A stretch of 64,000 bases of DNA from contig CAYMZZ010000004.1 of the NCBI GenBank assembly GCA_964395095.1, forward strand, positions 261,968 through 325,967, given 5' to 3'. Below, piece by piece: positions 32,401-47,400 of the stretch. The position numbers and the translations under genes were made by a program. Source of the DNA: CAYMZZ01 sp964395095 (lineage in GTDB: Bacteria > Bacteroidota > Bacteroidia > Chitinophagales > Chitinophagaceae). Position 1 is the stretch's first letter; every line of letters starts with the position of its first letter. The notes under the pieces were generated by a model. It worked only from the letters and a program-made list of their open reading frames with translations. It was not told the origin of the DNA and searched no databases.

Positions 32401-35400
32401 TTTGGCTGCTGGCGTTTATTTGCTTGAATTAAGAGCCGGCGAATGGCGCCACACGCTCCGCATCATCAGGCAGTAATCAGTTTCCAGCCTGACCCTGCTC
32501 ATATTTCGAAGGCATAAATGGATGTAGCTTGCCCCAGCTTAAAACCCCGTTTATGAAAAAGAATATGGGCGGCGCCGACCGTATCGTGCGCATCCTGGTA
32601 GCGGCTGTATTTGCCGCGCTTTATTTTGGCGGATATGTAACCGGAACCATCGGTATTGTTTTGCTGGCCCTTGCTGTCGTTTTTGTGCTCACCAGCCTTG
32701 TGGGGTTCTGCCCTTTATACACTCTGCTCGGAATTAAGACCTGTAAAACACAGGTGTAATAAACCTGGCTTTACTGGATCTGATCTCAACTGCCCGATTT
32801 TTCGCCGGCAAACCAATCCTCTTTGTCGCGAAACAAAACATTGAAGGTGGTGAAGGAGCCATAGATGCGCGTAATGTATTGCTGAAGGTTTACTTTTTCT
32901 TCATCACTCAGTAGCTTGTGCGCATTGATCTGTTGTTCCAGCACACGGAGGCGATCGCGTGCCATCACTATTTTATGAAAGAATACATCGATGGGAACCT
33001 CCTTGGGCTTTAGTGATGCGTCGGCGGGTTGCAACACCATCGTGCCACCCTTCCATTTTTCGCCCAGCGGCACCAGCTCGGTAATACCACCCCAAAGCCG
33101 CAGGATCTTCAGCAGCGATTTTTCCACCTCGCTATGTGTTTCAATTTCCACCGTCACATTCTCGGGAATGATCTCATCCAGTTGCGGATCATCCTTATCA
33201 ATTTCTTTCACACCATGATTGATGAAAGAAATAAGGTAAGTAGCAAAGCGAAGACCCACAATTACCCCGGGACCGTAGAGGGTATGTTGTAAGCGGGTGC
33301 CGATGCCGAGATGAGTGGAGTTCATGCGGAAGTTTTAGGTTTTAAGTTCTAAGTTATAAGTTATGGGTTCTGGTTGAAGGCAATGGTTGGTTGACACAAA
33401 TGTATTTTATTCTGAAAAATAAAATGGTCATCCAAAATAATCATCTTATCCTCAAGTCAACTTCCAAAAAACTTAAAACTTAGAACTTACAACTTAATAC
33501 TCTTCTTCCAGCTTCAACGCATCCGGCGGCAATCCATTCTTAAACCTTTCAAAAGCCGCTTTAATGTAATACTGGAAATCATATTCCGACAAAACAAGGG
33601 CCAGTTCATAACTGGGGCGATACACAAACATGAAGGAATCTATTTCAGGTTCCGTGAGGCCGGTGAGGCGGCGTACCACGGCTTTGTTGAAGCGGCGGTC
33701 CACAAATTTCTCCTGCTCCTGGTTGACCAGCCTTTTTTGGAACGCGAGCATATTGCGGTTGCGTCGGAAGCGGAATACATTGATAATTTCGTTCAGGTCA
33801 AATCCCACGGCGGCGCCGTATTCTGTTTGTGGTCGCACCACACTGAGACCAGGTTTTTTGTAATTAAAAACCTTCGCATAGTCCTCACGATTCTGAATAC
33901 TGTCCTGTTTGTAATCGCGCGGACGGATCTTCACTTCTTTCAGCGTCGTAATATTGATATGGAGGGCCACATCAAAACTCAGCGGGTTATTCATATTGGC
34001 CACCGGAAACTTCACCGTGGGTTTATTGAGATAACTAAACCAGATGGAGTCGCCGGGCATCAGGTCCAGTTCATACTGGCCATTGCGATTGGTATAAGTG
34101 CCCTTTCCGGAACTACTCATCACCGATACCAGTTCAATTACATAGTTGCGGCTGCTGTCGTAAACCGTACCCCGCACTTTCACCCGCTCCTGGGCCCATA
34201 AGGTCCACGCACCGGCAAGCAGGAATGTCAGCGATAAAAGAAAGCGGTAAAGTAGATTTCGGAGCAAAGGCGGTGGTTTAAGGGGGCAAATAACAAAAGA
34301 AAATGCTAAAGATTTTGTAAGAGTTTAAAGTTGTAAGTTTTAAGTTATAAGTTTTGAGTTGCCAGAGGGGTGTTATAAGTATTTAGACCGCTATATTCTT
34401 AAAGTATCTAATACCATTTACCCCTATAACCCCATAACCACTTAAAACTTATAACTTATAACTCAAAACTTCTCTAACGCTGCATACACCAACACTTTAA
34501 ACTTATCATGTATCTCCCCATGCGAATGCGGAAACTGGTTGATGAATAGCTGCGCTACTATTTTTTTCTCCGGATCAATCCAGTAAGAGGAGCTGAAAAA
34601 GCCGCCCCATTGATAAGTGCCGGGGCTTACCGGGGTTTTACCATCGCTCTTGTCGGTGAAGACGCCAAAGCCCAGTCCCATCGTGGTTTCTGTCCAGCCT
34701 TCGGGATTATACTGTGGGCTGCGCATCATTTTCACCGACATGGGGCTCAGGATGCGCTGACCATTATATTCGCCATGGTTGAGCAGCATTTGCATAAAAA
34801 TGCCATAATCGAGGGCTGTGCTCACCAAACCGGCACCGCCCGAATAAAGTCGTCCGTTCATATTGGGATAATCCACCTGCGCTTTTCCATTCAGCTCAAA
34901 TTCACCTTTCAGGGTAATGCTTTCTTTTTTGTCGTTTTCGGTGGCCACACTCACCAGCCGGCCCTGTTTTTCTTTGGGGAGATAGAAATAAGTGTCCTTC
35001 ATTCCAAGGGGTTCAAAAATGCGGTTGCGGAGGAAAGCATCAAGGCTTTGGCCGCTCACCACTTCAACCAGATAACCCAGCAGGTCGGTATTCAGTCCAT
35101 AGGTCCATTTTTCACCGGGCTGATGTACCAGGGGTAGTTTGGCCAGTATTTTCATTTGATCAGCCAGCAGCAGTTGGGGTACGCCAATGCCCGCGAAAAC
35201 ACCATGTTTGTAAAAGATGGCGTTGGCTTCGGGGCTGCCGATTTGCGCATAGCTGATGCCCGAACTATGCGTGAGCAGGTCGCGGATAGTGATGGCCCTT
35301 TTGGCGGGCACCGTGGTATAACTGGTGTCGGCGGCATTGAATTTATCCAGCACCTGCATTTTCGAAAATTCGGGAATGTATTTTCCCACCGCATCATCCA

Positions 35401-38400
35401 GCAGCAGTTTCCCTTCTTCATACAGCATCATTACCGCTACGCTGGTAATGGCTTTGGTTTGCGAGGCAATGCGAAAGATGGCGTCTTTGCTCAATGGTTT
35501 GCGGGCATCAATATCGGCATAGCCAAAAGCTTTATGATACACCACCTTTCCATCCCTGGCGACCAGTATGCTGGCGCCAGGTATCCATTTCTTATCCACA
35601 TATTCCTGCATCAGTTTGTCGATTCTCTGCAATCGATCGGCCGACATGCCCACTGAAGCGGGATTATTGAATTCAAAAGCCGTTTGCGCACCCGGAGTGA
35701 GGGTGCCAAGCAGGGCCAGTATGACCAGCAAGATTTGGCGCATAATGGGGTTGGTTTAGTGAAGCAGAAAGATACGATTTTGGGGTTTAAAGTTTAGGGT
35801 TTAAGGTTTATAGGGAGGCTTGGGTGCATGCAGCTTTTTACCGCAATCCCGCAAGGGCGGGACTACGAATCCGCAACGACCGCGACGATACGATGATTGA
35901 CAAAGAGTGATCATTGCATAATTATCGCCGGTTAGCTGTGACTCTATGCTCGATCAGCACTATAAACCTATCGTCGCCCCGCCTTGGCGGGGAATCCGTC
36001 GCGCTCGTTACGGTAAAAAACTTCCTGAAATGGAAACAACTTGCCGGTACGAAATGCTTTTCCCGCAGATTTTTCTTACCCAACGCACTCCTCACGAGTC
36101 TCTCGGTTATAAAGGAAATGTTATTCGATTCGATTGGCGGCATTCACACAACCTCCCTTCAGGAGGTTAATATCCATTCTGCAGTTACTACCCATACGCC
36201 CTCCCTTCGGGAGGAGAGAATAGATCGATTATCGGCGGGTCATCCAAGTGTACAAGAGAAATTTCCCGAAGATTCGATTAGCATCAATCTTTTCGATTAA
36301 ACCTTAAACCTTCAACGGCTCAAAAGTTCTTCAATTACTCTGGGATAATGCAAATGTTCCAACGCATGTATGCGTTCTGCCAGCGAATCGGCATTGTCGT
36401 TGGGCAATACCGGGCAGCGGGCCTGGAAGAGGGTATCGCCATGATCGTAGTGCTCATCCACATAATGGATGGTAATGCCGCTTTGCACTTCGCCGGCGGC
36501 GATCACGGCTTCGTGTACATGCCGGCCATACATGCCCTTGCCGCCATAGGCCGGTAGCAAAGCCGGATGAATATTGATGATTTGTCCGCGGAAAGCATGG
36601 ATCAATGCCGGGGGTATCTTCCAGAGAAAACCAGCCAGGATTATTAGGGCAGGCTCTTGCGCCATCAGTTCCGCCACATAAGCATCGCCCCGGAAAAAGC
36701 GTTCTTTTTCGATCATCAACACCGGGATTCCTTCCTTATCAGCAATGCCAATTACTCCGGCACCCGGTTTATTACACACTATCAGGGAAACTTTGGCATC
36801 CTTACGATGCCGGAAATGATCAATAATCCGCGCGGCATTGGATCCCGCACCAGAAGCGAAGATGATGAGTTGTTTCAATGGAGATTCGATAAGGTTTCAA
36901 TTAGGGATGGCAGGAATTTTTCTTTAGACATAAATAATTTCCGATTCAATTTCCCTCAAATATTTTGGTTTAATTGCTTTTCGGGATACCAAATCGACCT
37001 GTCGATTTATTTTGTTTTCCAAATAATCAGCAAGATCTATGAACTCAATACCTATGGGCTGCCTGAAATCTACAATGATGTCAATATCACTATCCTCCCG
37101 AAAGTCATCACGAACAACTGAGCCAAATAAGCCAATGCTGCTGATATGAAATCGGTCAATCAATTCAGGCTTAAGCTGTAAAAGGATCTTTTTGATGGTT
37201 GATAACTCATTCATAGCGCAAAGATACCATATTCTTATCCTGACTGCTTTTACCGGATGATCTTCATCCTTCGTCCCATTTTTCGCAGGTAACTGATGAA
37301 AAATCGGTATTGTCCAAAGAAAACTGAAACCAGTAATACGGCAAATGGCCAGATCAAGGTTACCAGTACTATATATATGACCACCCATAATAGGCCCTTC
37401 TCCAGCGGCAGCAGGTTCATGATCTGCTTGCCCAGCAGCCCGGTAAGACTGCCCCCAATGGCAAAAGTGCAGAGAATGAGCAGGAGCTGCATTCCGTTGA
37501 CTTTCCATTTTTTCTGCAGGCGGCGGAGCATGAGTTTTAAGTTATAAGTTGTAAGTTTTAAGTTTTTGTTATTGGTTGTTGTATATATGATATTAACAAC
37601 CAAACGATTCGAGAATTGGGTAATTCGGTAATTCAACGATTCAACGATTCAACGATTCAACGATTCAACGATTCAACGATTCAACNNNNNNNNNNNNNNN
37701 NNNNNNNNNNNNNNNNNNNNNNNNNNNNNNNNNNNNNNNNNNNNNNNNNNNNNNNNNNNNNNNNNNNNNNNNNNNNNNNNNNNNNATTCAACGATTCAAC
37801 GATTCAACGATTCAACGATTCAACGATTCAACGATTCAACAATTCTCAACGCGCGCAAAGATAATGACTTGCGGAGTTGAAATGTTGACTCGATTATCGA
37901 ACGGTAGGAATATGGAAGGTTTAGGCATTACCCCCAGGTTTTAAAGTCAAAATCTGTCCCAGACGGCATGAATATTATGCTCTCGACCTATCGTCGCGTT
38001 CTTTGCGGATTCTTTGCGCCTGCCGCAGGCAGATTCTTTGCGGTAGAAGTTTCACTTCTTTGACGATGCTTCCAATTCCTGAAGTTTTCACCGCAACGAG
38101 CGCAACGCGAAGTTTACAGAACGAAATCTTATCAAATCTCCAAATTCAAGAAATAGTACCCACAAAAAAACCCCTCCCAACCCCATTAAACTTTAAACCC
38201 TAAACCTTAAACCATCCGCAGCATTCACATTTGTTGAACCTCCACACCCTGTTGACTGATTCATGACAAACAAAATTCGCGAAGCCATAAAAACCCTTAC
38301 AAATCCGCTGAAATGCAGGCTGGTAGCGGGTTAAAAAATTTTTCAGAACCTTGGCATTTTGTTAACTCCGTGGCTTATTTTTGCAGCCGGTTAGAGCTAT

Positions 38401-41400
38401 TTATCCACATTCTTTCAGAATAATCGCTGCTATGATTCCTTGTAAACCAAAGGCCACCAAACTGATACTTCTTCCGCTGATTTTTGTTGTAATTGCTGCG
38501 TTTCAGGTTTCGGCCCAGGATGGGAAAGCCCTTTTCCAGGCAAATTGCGCAAGCTGTCATAATGTGTTCAAGAATGGAACCGGTCCCGCCCTCGGTGGCG
38601 TGATTGATAAGGAATACTATGGCGGCGATATGACCAAGCTCTATGCCTGGATCGCCAATCCGGGTAAGCTCATCGCCGAAGAACCCTACTTCGCTGATCT
38701 GAAAACACAGTATGGTTCCGTGATGACCGCCTTCCCCGCCCTGAAGAAAGAAGAGATTGACGCGATTTTCGCTTATGTAGAAAAGGAGTATACTGCTCCA
38801 CCTGTAAAGGTAAATGAACCAATTGGTGGTGAAGAACCTGCCAGCAACCGCAACGCCGTCATCTTTGGTATTATCTCCCTGATCCTGGCCATCATCGCCC
38901 TGATCCTGTTGCAGGTAAACAGCAACCTGAAAAAAATGTCGGACGATGCAGAAGGCATCAGCCGCCCCGAGCCTGTTCCTTTCTATCGCAATAAAGTATA
39001 TATCGCCATGCTGGCCGTATTCTTCTTTATTGTGGGTGGTTATTTTGTGGCCAAAGGCGCCATCGGTTTGCAACGTCAACAAAACTACGAACCCGAGCAA
39101 CCCATTTTCTACTCACATAAAGTGCATGCCGGCATCAACCAGATCAACTGTCTTTATTGCCATGGCAATGCCTGGGAAAGCAAGCACGCCGCCATTCCTT
39201 CGGTGAACGTGTGTATGAATTGCCACAAAAACATTAGCGAATACAATGGTCCCCAGCTTTACGACCGCAACGGCAAGGAAGTAAACGGTACGGGCGAAAT
39301 CGCTAAACTGTATAAATATGCCGGCTTTGATCCCAACAAACCCAACGACTGGGATCCTTCCAAAGCACAGGCTATTCCCTGGGTAAAAATTCATAACCTG
39401 CCCGACCACGTGTACTTCAGCCACGCGCAGCACGTAAGGGCCGGTGATGTACAATGCCAGACCTGCCACGGCGAAATCACCGCCATGGACGAAGTGTACC
39501 AGTTCTCCGAACTGAGCATGGGCTGGTGTATCAATTGCCATCGCGAAACCGCGGTCAACTTCAATTACGACAGCACCAAGGGTAATCAGTTTTATAGCAT
39601 TTACGAGAAATTCCACAACGATATCAGGAATGGCAAGATGGATAGCGTGCGCGTTGAGCATATCGGTGGCCTGGAATGTCAGAAATGCCACTATTAATCC
39701 CCGGCTCCACTTGCGGAGAGGGAATAAGCATAGTATCACATTAGTAAACCAAAATAAACTCCATTCGGGGTTTGGGGTATAATTAATATGAGCCAAAAAA
39801 AGTACTGGCAGGGATTCGGACAGTTAAATGATCCGGCGAATTTTCAGAAGAATGCAGAAGATGAATTTCGTGAGGATTTACCTTTTGAAGGTTTTGACAG
39901 TGGAAAGCTGGTGGATGCCAAAGCGCCCCGCCGCGACTTTCTAAAATACCTCGGCTTCAGTACAGCCGCCGCTGCCCTTGCTGCCGGTTGTAAAGTACCG
40001 GAGCGCAAGGTGATCCCCTATGCCAACAAACCCGAGAACCTGATTCCCGGTGAAGCCCGTTTCTATGCCACTACCTATGTGCAGGATGGGGATGTATTGC
40101 CCATTGTAGCCAAAGTGCGCGACGGTCGCCCTATCAAAATTGAAGGCAATACCCTTTCTTCCTATACCAAAGGCGGTACATCGGCCCGCGCGCAGGCATC
40201 TGTGCTCGATCTATATGATATGCATCGCCTCACCAACCCCAAGCATCGCAAAGATGATAAACTGGAGGAAGTGCCTACTTACGAGCAGCTCGATAAAGAA
40301 GTGAACGCGGCGCTGGCAGCCAATACCGGCAAAGTGGTTTTGCTCACCGGCTCTGTTACTTCGCCCAGCACAAAACAAATCATCACTGAATTCTTAGCGA
40401 AATATCCCGGCAGCACACATGTTGTGGCCGACCCGGTTTCGTACAGCGGTATGCTGCTGGCCAATGAAGCCACAGGCTTCGGTCGCAGGCTGCCCTCTTA
40501 TCATTTCGACGCGGCCAAAGTAATCGTGAGCCTCGATGCCGATTTCCTCGGCAACTGGATGAACCCTGTTGAAAATGCTGTGGGTTATGGCAAGGGCCGC
40601 AAGATCGACGAGAAGAATCCGTCGATGAGCAAGCATTACCAGTTCGAAGGTCACCTGAGTACCACCGGCGCCAATGCCGATGAGCGCTATACGCATCGTC
40701 CTTCCGAAACGGGTCATGTAGCGCTGGCACTGCTCGCCGCTATCGATGGTTCCGTATCCGCACCGGCCATTGCCGATGCCAAACTGAAAAAAGGTATTGA
40801 AAAAGCCGCGGCCGATCTGAAAGCAAATACAGGCGCTGCCCTTGTTGTTTCCGGCAGCAACGATAAAAATGTACAAATTGTTGTAAACGCCATCAACAAT
40901 GCCATTGGCGCTTATGGCACTACTATCAACTGGGCTGTTACCAGCAACTATCGCCAGGGTATTGATAAAGACATGGCCGACCTGCTTACCCAAATGGAAG
41001 CTGGCCAGGTAGGCGCCCTGCTGATTGCGGATGCCAACCCCGTGTACAGCTATTTTGATGGCGAACGCTTTGGAAAAGCGCTGGCAAAAGTGAAACTGAC
41101 CGTTTCCTTTAGCGGACGTATGGACGAAACCACTTCGCTCTGCCAGTATTCGGTACCCACACATCATTACCTGGAAAGCTGGGGTGATGCCGAACCCAAG
41201 TCGGGCTACCTGAGCTTCCAACAGCCTACCATTCATCCCCTGTTTAAAACCCGCCCCTGGCAAACTTCTTTGCTGAAGTGGAGCGGTAACGATACTACAT
41301 ACGATAATTATTTCCGCAATTACTGGGCAGGTCGCCTCGGTTCGGATGCCGCATTTGAAAAAGCCCTGCAGGATGGTGTGCTGGAAACACCCGCCACCGC

Positions 41401-44400
41401 TGCTGCTGGTGCTTATAGCGGTGCTGCCGTAGCTACTGCTGCCAGTGCTGTTAGCGGACCAGTAAGTGGTACCGAACTGGTGCTTTATCAAAAAGTATCC
41501 ATCGGCGCGGGCGATGGCGCAGCCAACCCCTGGTTGCAGGAACTGCCCGATCCCATCTCCAAAGCATGCTGGGGCAACTATGCGCTCATCAGCATGAAGA
41601 TGGCGAAAGAATTGCTCGACCTGAACCTGATCGACGGTTCAGAAAAAGAAAGCAACAACTACGAATACTATCCCCAGAAACCCGTGATTAAGATTGCCAT
41701 GGGCGGCAAAGAAGTAGAGCTGCCTGTACTGGTAATTCCGGGTATGAATGAACATACTATTGCGGTAGCCCTCGGTTATGGCCGTGCCGAATCCCTGGGT
41801 AAAACCGCCGCGAAAGTGGGTGCGAATGTATTCCCCTTCGCGAAGCTGAATGGTGAAACCATCAACTACAGCAGTGTAGTGGAGCTCACCAACATGAAGC
41901 GCAAGGAAAAAATTGCGCAGATGCAGATCCACAATTCCTACGAAGGACGTGTGGAAGTGGTGCGCGAAACCACCCTCGCTACCTTTAAGCAACGCCCCAA
42001 CGAAATACTCGACGCCCGCAATCACCTGAAAGAGGCTTATGCCAAGAAGACCGGTGACTATCGCGCGGAAGCGACACTTTATGGCGTACACGACAACCCC
42101 GGTTTGAAATGGGGTATGAATATCGACATGAATGCCTGCTATGGTTGTGGCGCCTGCGTGGTGGCCTGCCATGCAGAGAATAATGTGCCGGTGGTAGGTA
42201 AGAACGAAGTATTGCGCTACCACGATATGCACTGGCTGCGTATCGACCGCTACTTTGTGAGCGATGAAAAAAATCCCGACAATCTGAAAGGCGTGGTATT
42301 CCAGCCCATGATGTGTCAGCATTGCGACAACGCGCCTTGCGAAAACGTTTGCCCCGTAGCCGCTACCAACCACAGCAGCGAAGGCATCAACCAGATGGCT
42401 TATAACCGCTGTATCGGTACCCGCTACTGCGCCAACAACTGTCCTTATAAAGTTCGCCGCTTCAACTGGGCCGATTATACCGGCGCTGATAGCTTTAACA
42501 ACAACCAGGATCAGCAACTGGTTGGTAAGCTCAACGATGTGGTATTCCAGATGAACGATGAACTTACCCGCATGGTGCTGAACCCCGATGTAACCGTTCG
42601 TTCACGCGGTGTGATGGAAAAATGTAGCTTCTGCGTGCAGCGTACACAGGCGGCCAAGCTGCAGGCAAAGAAAGAGAATCGCGTGCTGCGCGATGGCGAA
42701 GCCAAAACGGCCTGTCAGCAGGCTTGTGCAGGCGATGCCATCATCTTTGGTAATGTGAATGATCCCGAAAGCCAGATTACGAAAGTGCGTGAGGAAAATC
42801 CGCAGCGCAGCTTCCTGGTGCTGGAGCAATTGCACGTGTTGCCCAATGTAACTTACCTGGCGAAAGTGCGCAATACCGATGAGATCATTGAAGGAAAAGG
42901 ACATCATGCGAAGCCTGCTGCGGAGCATGCGGTGGAAGAGGGAGCGCATCATTGAGAGGGAGTGGTAAGTAGTAAGTTTTAGGTTTTAAGTGAGGTTGAT
43001 AATAGGTTTTTGAATTTTTTGTATTAAGCAATAAGTAAGCTAAGCTTTCTTTCCGCTTTAAGTTTTGAAGCGAAGAAGCTAAAACACAGTTTATGGCATT
43101 ACTCAGATATGAATCGCAGGCTAGGCCGCCACTGGTAGATGGTACAAAGGACTACCACCAGGTTACCGAGGATATTTGTCGCCCGGTGGAAACCAAACCT
43201 TCCAAACTCTGGTGGGTAGGTTTCCTCATTTCGGTGGCATTGCTCATCTTCGGTATTATTTCCGTGGCCATGGAAGTGATCTATGGTACCGGTCAGTGGA
43301 ACCTGAACAAGACCATCGGCTGGGGCTGGGATATCACCAACTTCGTATGGTGGGTAGGTATTGGTCACGCGGGAACGCTGATCTCCGCCATCCTCCTGCT
43401 GTTTCGCCAGGGCTGGCGTACCGGTGTAAACCGTGCCGCAGAAGCCATGACCATATTCGCCGTAATGTGCGCGGGCCAGTTCCCGATCTGGCACATGGGT
43501 CGTGTGTGGGATGCCTTCTTTGTACTACCTTATCCCAATACCCGTGGTCCGCTTTGGGTAAACTTCAACTCACCGCTCTTGTGGGACGTATTCGCGATCT
43601 CTACTTACTTCACCGTATCGCTGCTGTTCTGGTATTCCGGTCTTCTTCCCGACCTGGCTACCCTGCGCGATCGTGCGAAATTGAAATGGCGTAAATTTTT
43701 CTATGGTGTAGCTTCTTTTGGCTGGACCGGTTCTACCAAACACTGGCAACGGCACGAAGCACTATCGCTGGTACTGGCCGGTTTGAGTACGCCTCTCGTA
43801 CTTTCGGTACACACCATCGTATCCTTCGACTTTGCCACATCCATTGTTCCCGGCTGGCACACTACCATCTTCCCCCCTTACTTTGTGGCGGGTGCCATCT
43901 TCTCCGGCTTCGCGATGGTGCAAACCCTGCTGCTGGTAACCCGTAAAGTATTGTCGCTCGAAGACTATATTACTATCGAACATATAGAGGTAATGAACAA
44001 GGTAATTGTACTCACGGGTTCCATTGTGGGTATCGCTTACCTGACTGAATTGTTCATGGCCTGGTACTCGGCGGTTCCTTATGAGAACTTTGCCTTCTTC
44101 GAAAACCGTTTGAACCTGAACTCACCCTATGGCTGGAGCTACTGGCTGATGATGGGCTGTAACGTGTTGTCGCCGCAGATATTCTGGTTCCGCAAAATGC
44201 GCCGCAATATTCTGCTCACCTTCTTTATGAGTATCCTGGTGAACATCGGTATGTGGTTCGAACGTTTCGTGATCATCGTTACCTCCGTGTACCGCGACTA
44301 CCTGCCCAGTGCCTGGAGTACATATTATACGCCCACCATTTGGGAGATAGGTTTCTATCTGGGAACATTTGGCCTCTTCTTTACCTGCTATTTCCTCTTC

Positions 44401-47400
44401 GCGAAATACTTCCCCGTAATCGCGATAGCGGAGATCAAGCATATCCTGAAGAAGAATGGCGAAAGCTATAAGAATAATATGGATGAAGTGGAGAATGAGA
44501 AGATAGAGGAGTTTGGGGAGAAGCATGGGCATGATCATGGTGCGTAAGGAAGTAGTAAGTTGTAAGTAGTAAGTTATAAGTTAATAGGGAAGGGTTGTAA
44601 GTAAATGGACAAGTAATAAGTCAAAAGACTTAGCACTTAAAACTTACAACTTAAAACTAAAAAAACATGAGCGTAAAAAAATTCATAGTAGGCAACTTCG
44701 ACGACGAAGCGGTCCTTTTTCCGGCGGTGAAAAAAGTACGTCGTGCGGGCTACCGTATTCACGATGTATTCACGCCCTTTCCGATTCATGGTTTGGATAA
44801 AGCCATGGGCCTGCGCGATACCAGCCTGCATACTGCGGGTTTCATTTATGGTATCACGGGTACGGCCACTGCCGTGGGCTTTATTACCTGGGCGCTCAGT
44901 TACGATTGGCCCATCAATTTTGGTGGAAAGCCATTCTTTTCATTGCCGGCATGGATTCCCATCACCTTTGAGTTGACCGTATTGTTTGCGGCCGTAGGGA
45001 TGGTGCTCACTTTCTGCTGGCTTTGCCAGTTGGCGCCCTTTGTGAAAAAAGACCATTTCAATCCGCGCAGCACCGACGACACATTTGTGATGGCGCTCGA
45101 TTGTACCGATAAAACCAACGAACAGGAAGTGATGGCTTTCCTCAGCAGTCTGGGGGCCAAAGACGTATCGGTTCAATACCGCGAAACCGGCTGGTGGATG
45201 GGTCGCTACGACCAGGAAACCGTGAAATATGGTAAGAAAGTAGAAGCAGTTCATTAATCGCATTTTATTAAAACAGCAGCATGAAGAAATTTTTCATACT
45301 CGCAGCAGTTAGCGGATCCCTGGCAGTGCTCGTAGGTTGCAAGGATAAGGGCAGCCCGGGTCGTGCCTATATGCCCGATATGACCTATAGCAATGCGTAC
45401 GAAACCTATGCCGATGCGGAAGCGCGCCTGAAAAATTCAGGAGCGGAAACCACACCGGTATATACAGCCATGCCCGTTCCTGGCACTATTGCCCGGGGTG
45501 CTATGGGTTCCTATCCTTACCAGAACGATTCGGCAGGATATGCCAATTCGGCTTCGGTAACCAGCCCCATCAACGCAGCGGATGTGGATATGAAAGAAGC
45601 GGATCGTATTTACCAGATCAACTGCGGCATTTGCCATGGCGCCAAGCTCGATGGTAAAGGTCCTTTGTATAATGACGGTAATGGTCCCTATAGCGCAGCA
45701 CCCAAAAACCTGCTGGCCGATGATATGAAGAATCTGGCGGATGGCACCATGTTCCATTCCATTACCTATGGAAAAGGACAAATGGGTAGCTATGCTTCAC
45801 AGCTCAGCACAAAAGAACGCTGGGATGTGATCGCCTATATTCGATCGAAGCAAAACCCGGCTGGTGCTGCTAACGACAGCACGGCTGTAGCCCAGGCGAA
45901 GTAATTTTTTTTGAAGCAATAAAAGAAAGCTGATGTCACTTAAGCTCAATTTCAAGGTTCCCAAACGATACAATACCATTTCGCTGGCATTGATGGCCTT
46001 TGGTATCCTGTCGATCATTGGCCTCTACGTTACTACCCATGGATCGGCGGCCACGCCCGAGGAAGAAGCGCGTAACGACGCACGCTTCTGGGCCAGCCTG
46101 CTGCAAAACAGTGTGTACTTTCTGCTGGTGGTGAACGCGTGTATGTTTTTTATCTGTGCCACCACTTTGGCCTGGGGGGGATTTCAAATGGCTTTCCGTC
46201 GCGTACCCGAAGCAATCTCCGCTGTTATTCCTGTAATTGGAGTTATCTGCGTCGCTATTTTACTTGCCATCATTTTTGGTAGCAATCATACCATTTACCA
46301 CTGGACCGATGCCCATCATGTAGCGGAAGATCCCATCCTCGATTTCAAAAAAGGATTTTTGAACAAAGGATTCTTTACCACCGCCACCGTGCTCACCGTG
46401 GTACTTTGGTCGGTTTTGGGATGGAAGATGCGTAAGCTGAGCCGTCAGCTCGATGACAACCCCCTGCCCGATTTGGCAAGTAAACGCAAATATTTGTGGA
46501 AGAATACCGTATGGGCAGCCGTGTATATTGTGGTATTCGCGCTCACGGTAATGTCGTCTATTCCCTGGCTCTGGCTCATGAGCATCGATGCACACTGGTA
46601 CAGCACCATGTATAGCTGGTACACATTCGCCAGCACATTCGTGGCGGGCCTGGCTTTGATCGCCCTTTTTGTGATCTACCTGAAAAATTCGGGCTACCTC
46701 GAGTTCACCAACTACGAGCACCTGCACGACCTGGGTAAGTTCATGTTTGCTTTCTCCATCTTCTGGACCTATCTCTGGTTCTCCCAGTTCATGCTGATCT
46801 GGTATGCGAATATTCCGGAAGAAACCGTTTATTTCAAACCCCGCGCCGAAGGTATCTATAGCGGTATTTTCTGGCTCATGTTTATAATCAATTTCCTTGC
46901 TCCGTTGTTAATATTAATGAGTAAGGACTCGAAGCGGAACTATGCCACGATGACCTTCATGTCGCTCCTGATCATTTTTGGACACTGGCTTGATTTCTAT
47001 CAAATGGTGTTCCCGGCGGTTGCCCCCGATCATGTGCCCATGATTCTGTATGATTTCGGTGTGGCGCTGGGATTTGTAGGGCTGATCATGTTCGTAACCG
47101 GTAAAGCTCTGGCCAAAGCGCCGCTACTGGCAAAAAATCATCCGCTTACGAAGGAGAGTGTGATACACCACGCGTAGAATTTGTTGATTTGTTGATTCGT
47201 TGATTTGTTTATTTGTTGAATCGTTGATTTGTTGGCGTAAAGAAAAGTTGAACAAGGTTAGTTTGAGTTGATAAAGATTAGAGGAATTGACGCGTTTCGA
47301 AAAATCAACTTAAAACCTAAAACTTAAAACTCAGAACTTAATTCATATGCAAACTTTTTTCATCGTTGCGATTCTGGCTCTCGGCTTCCTGGTTACATTC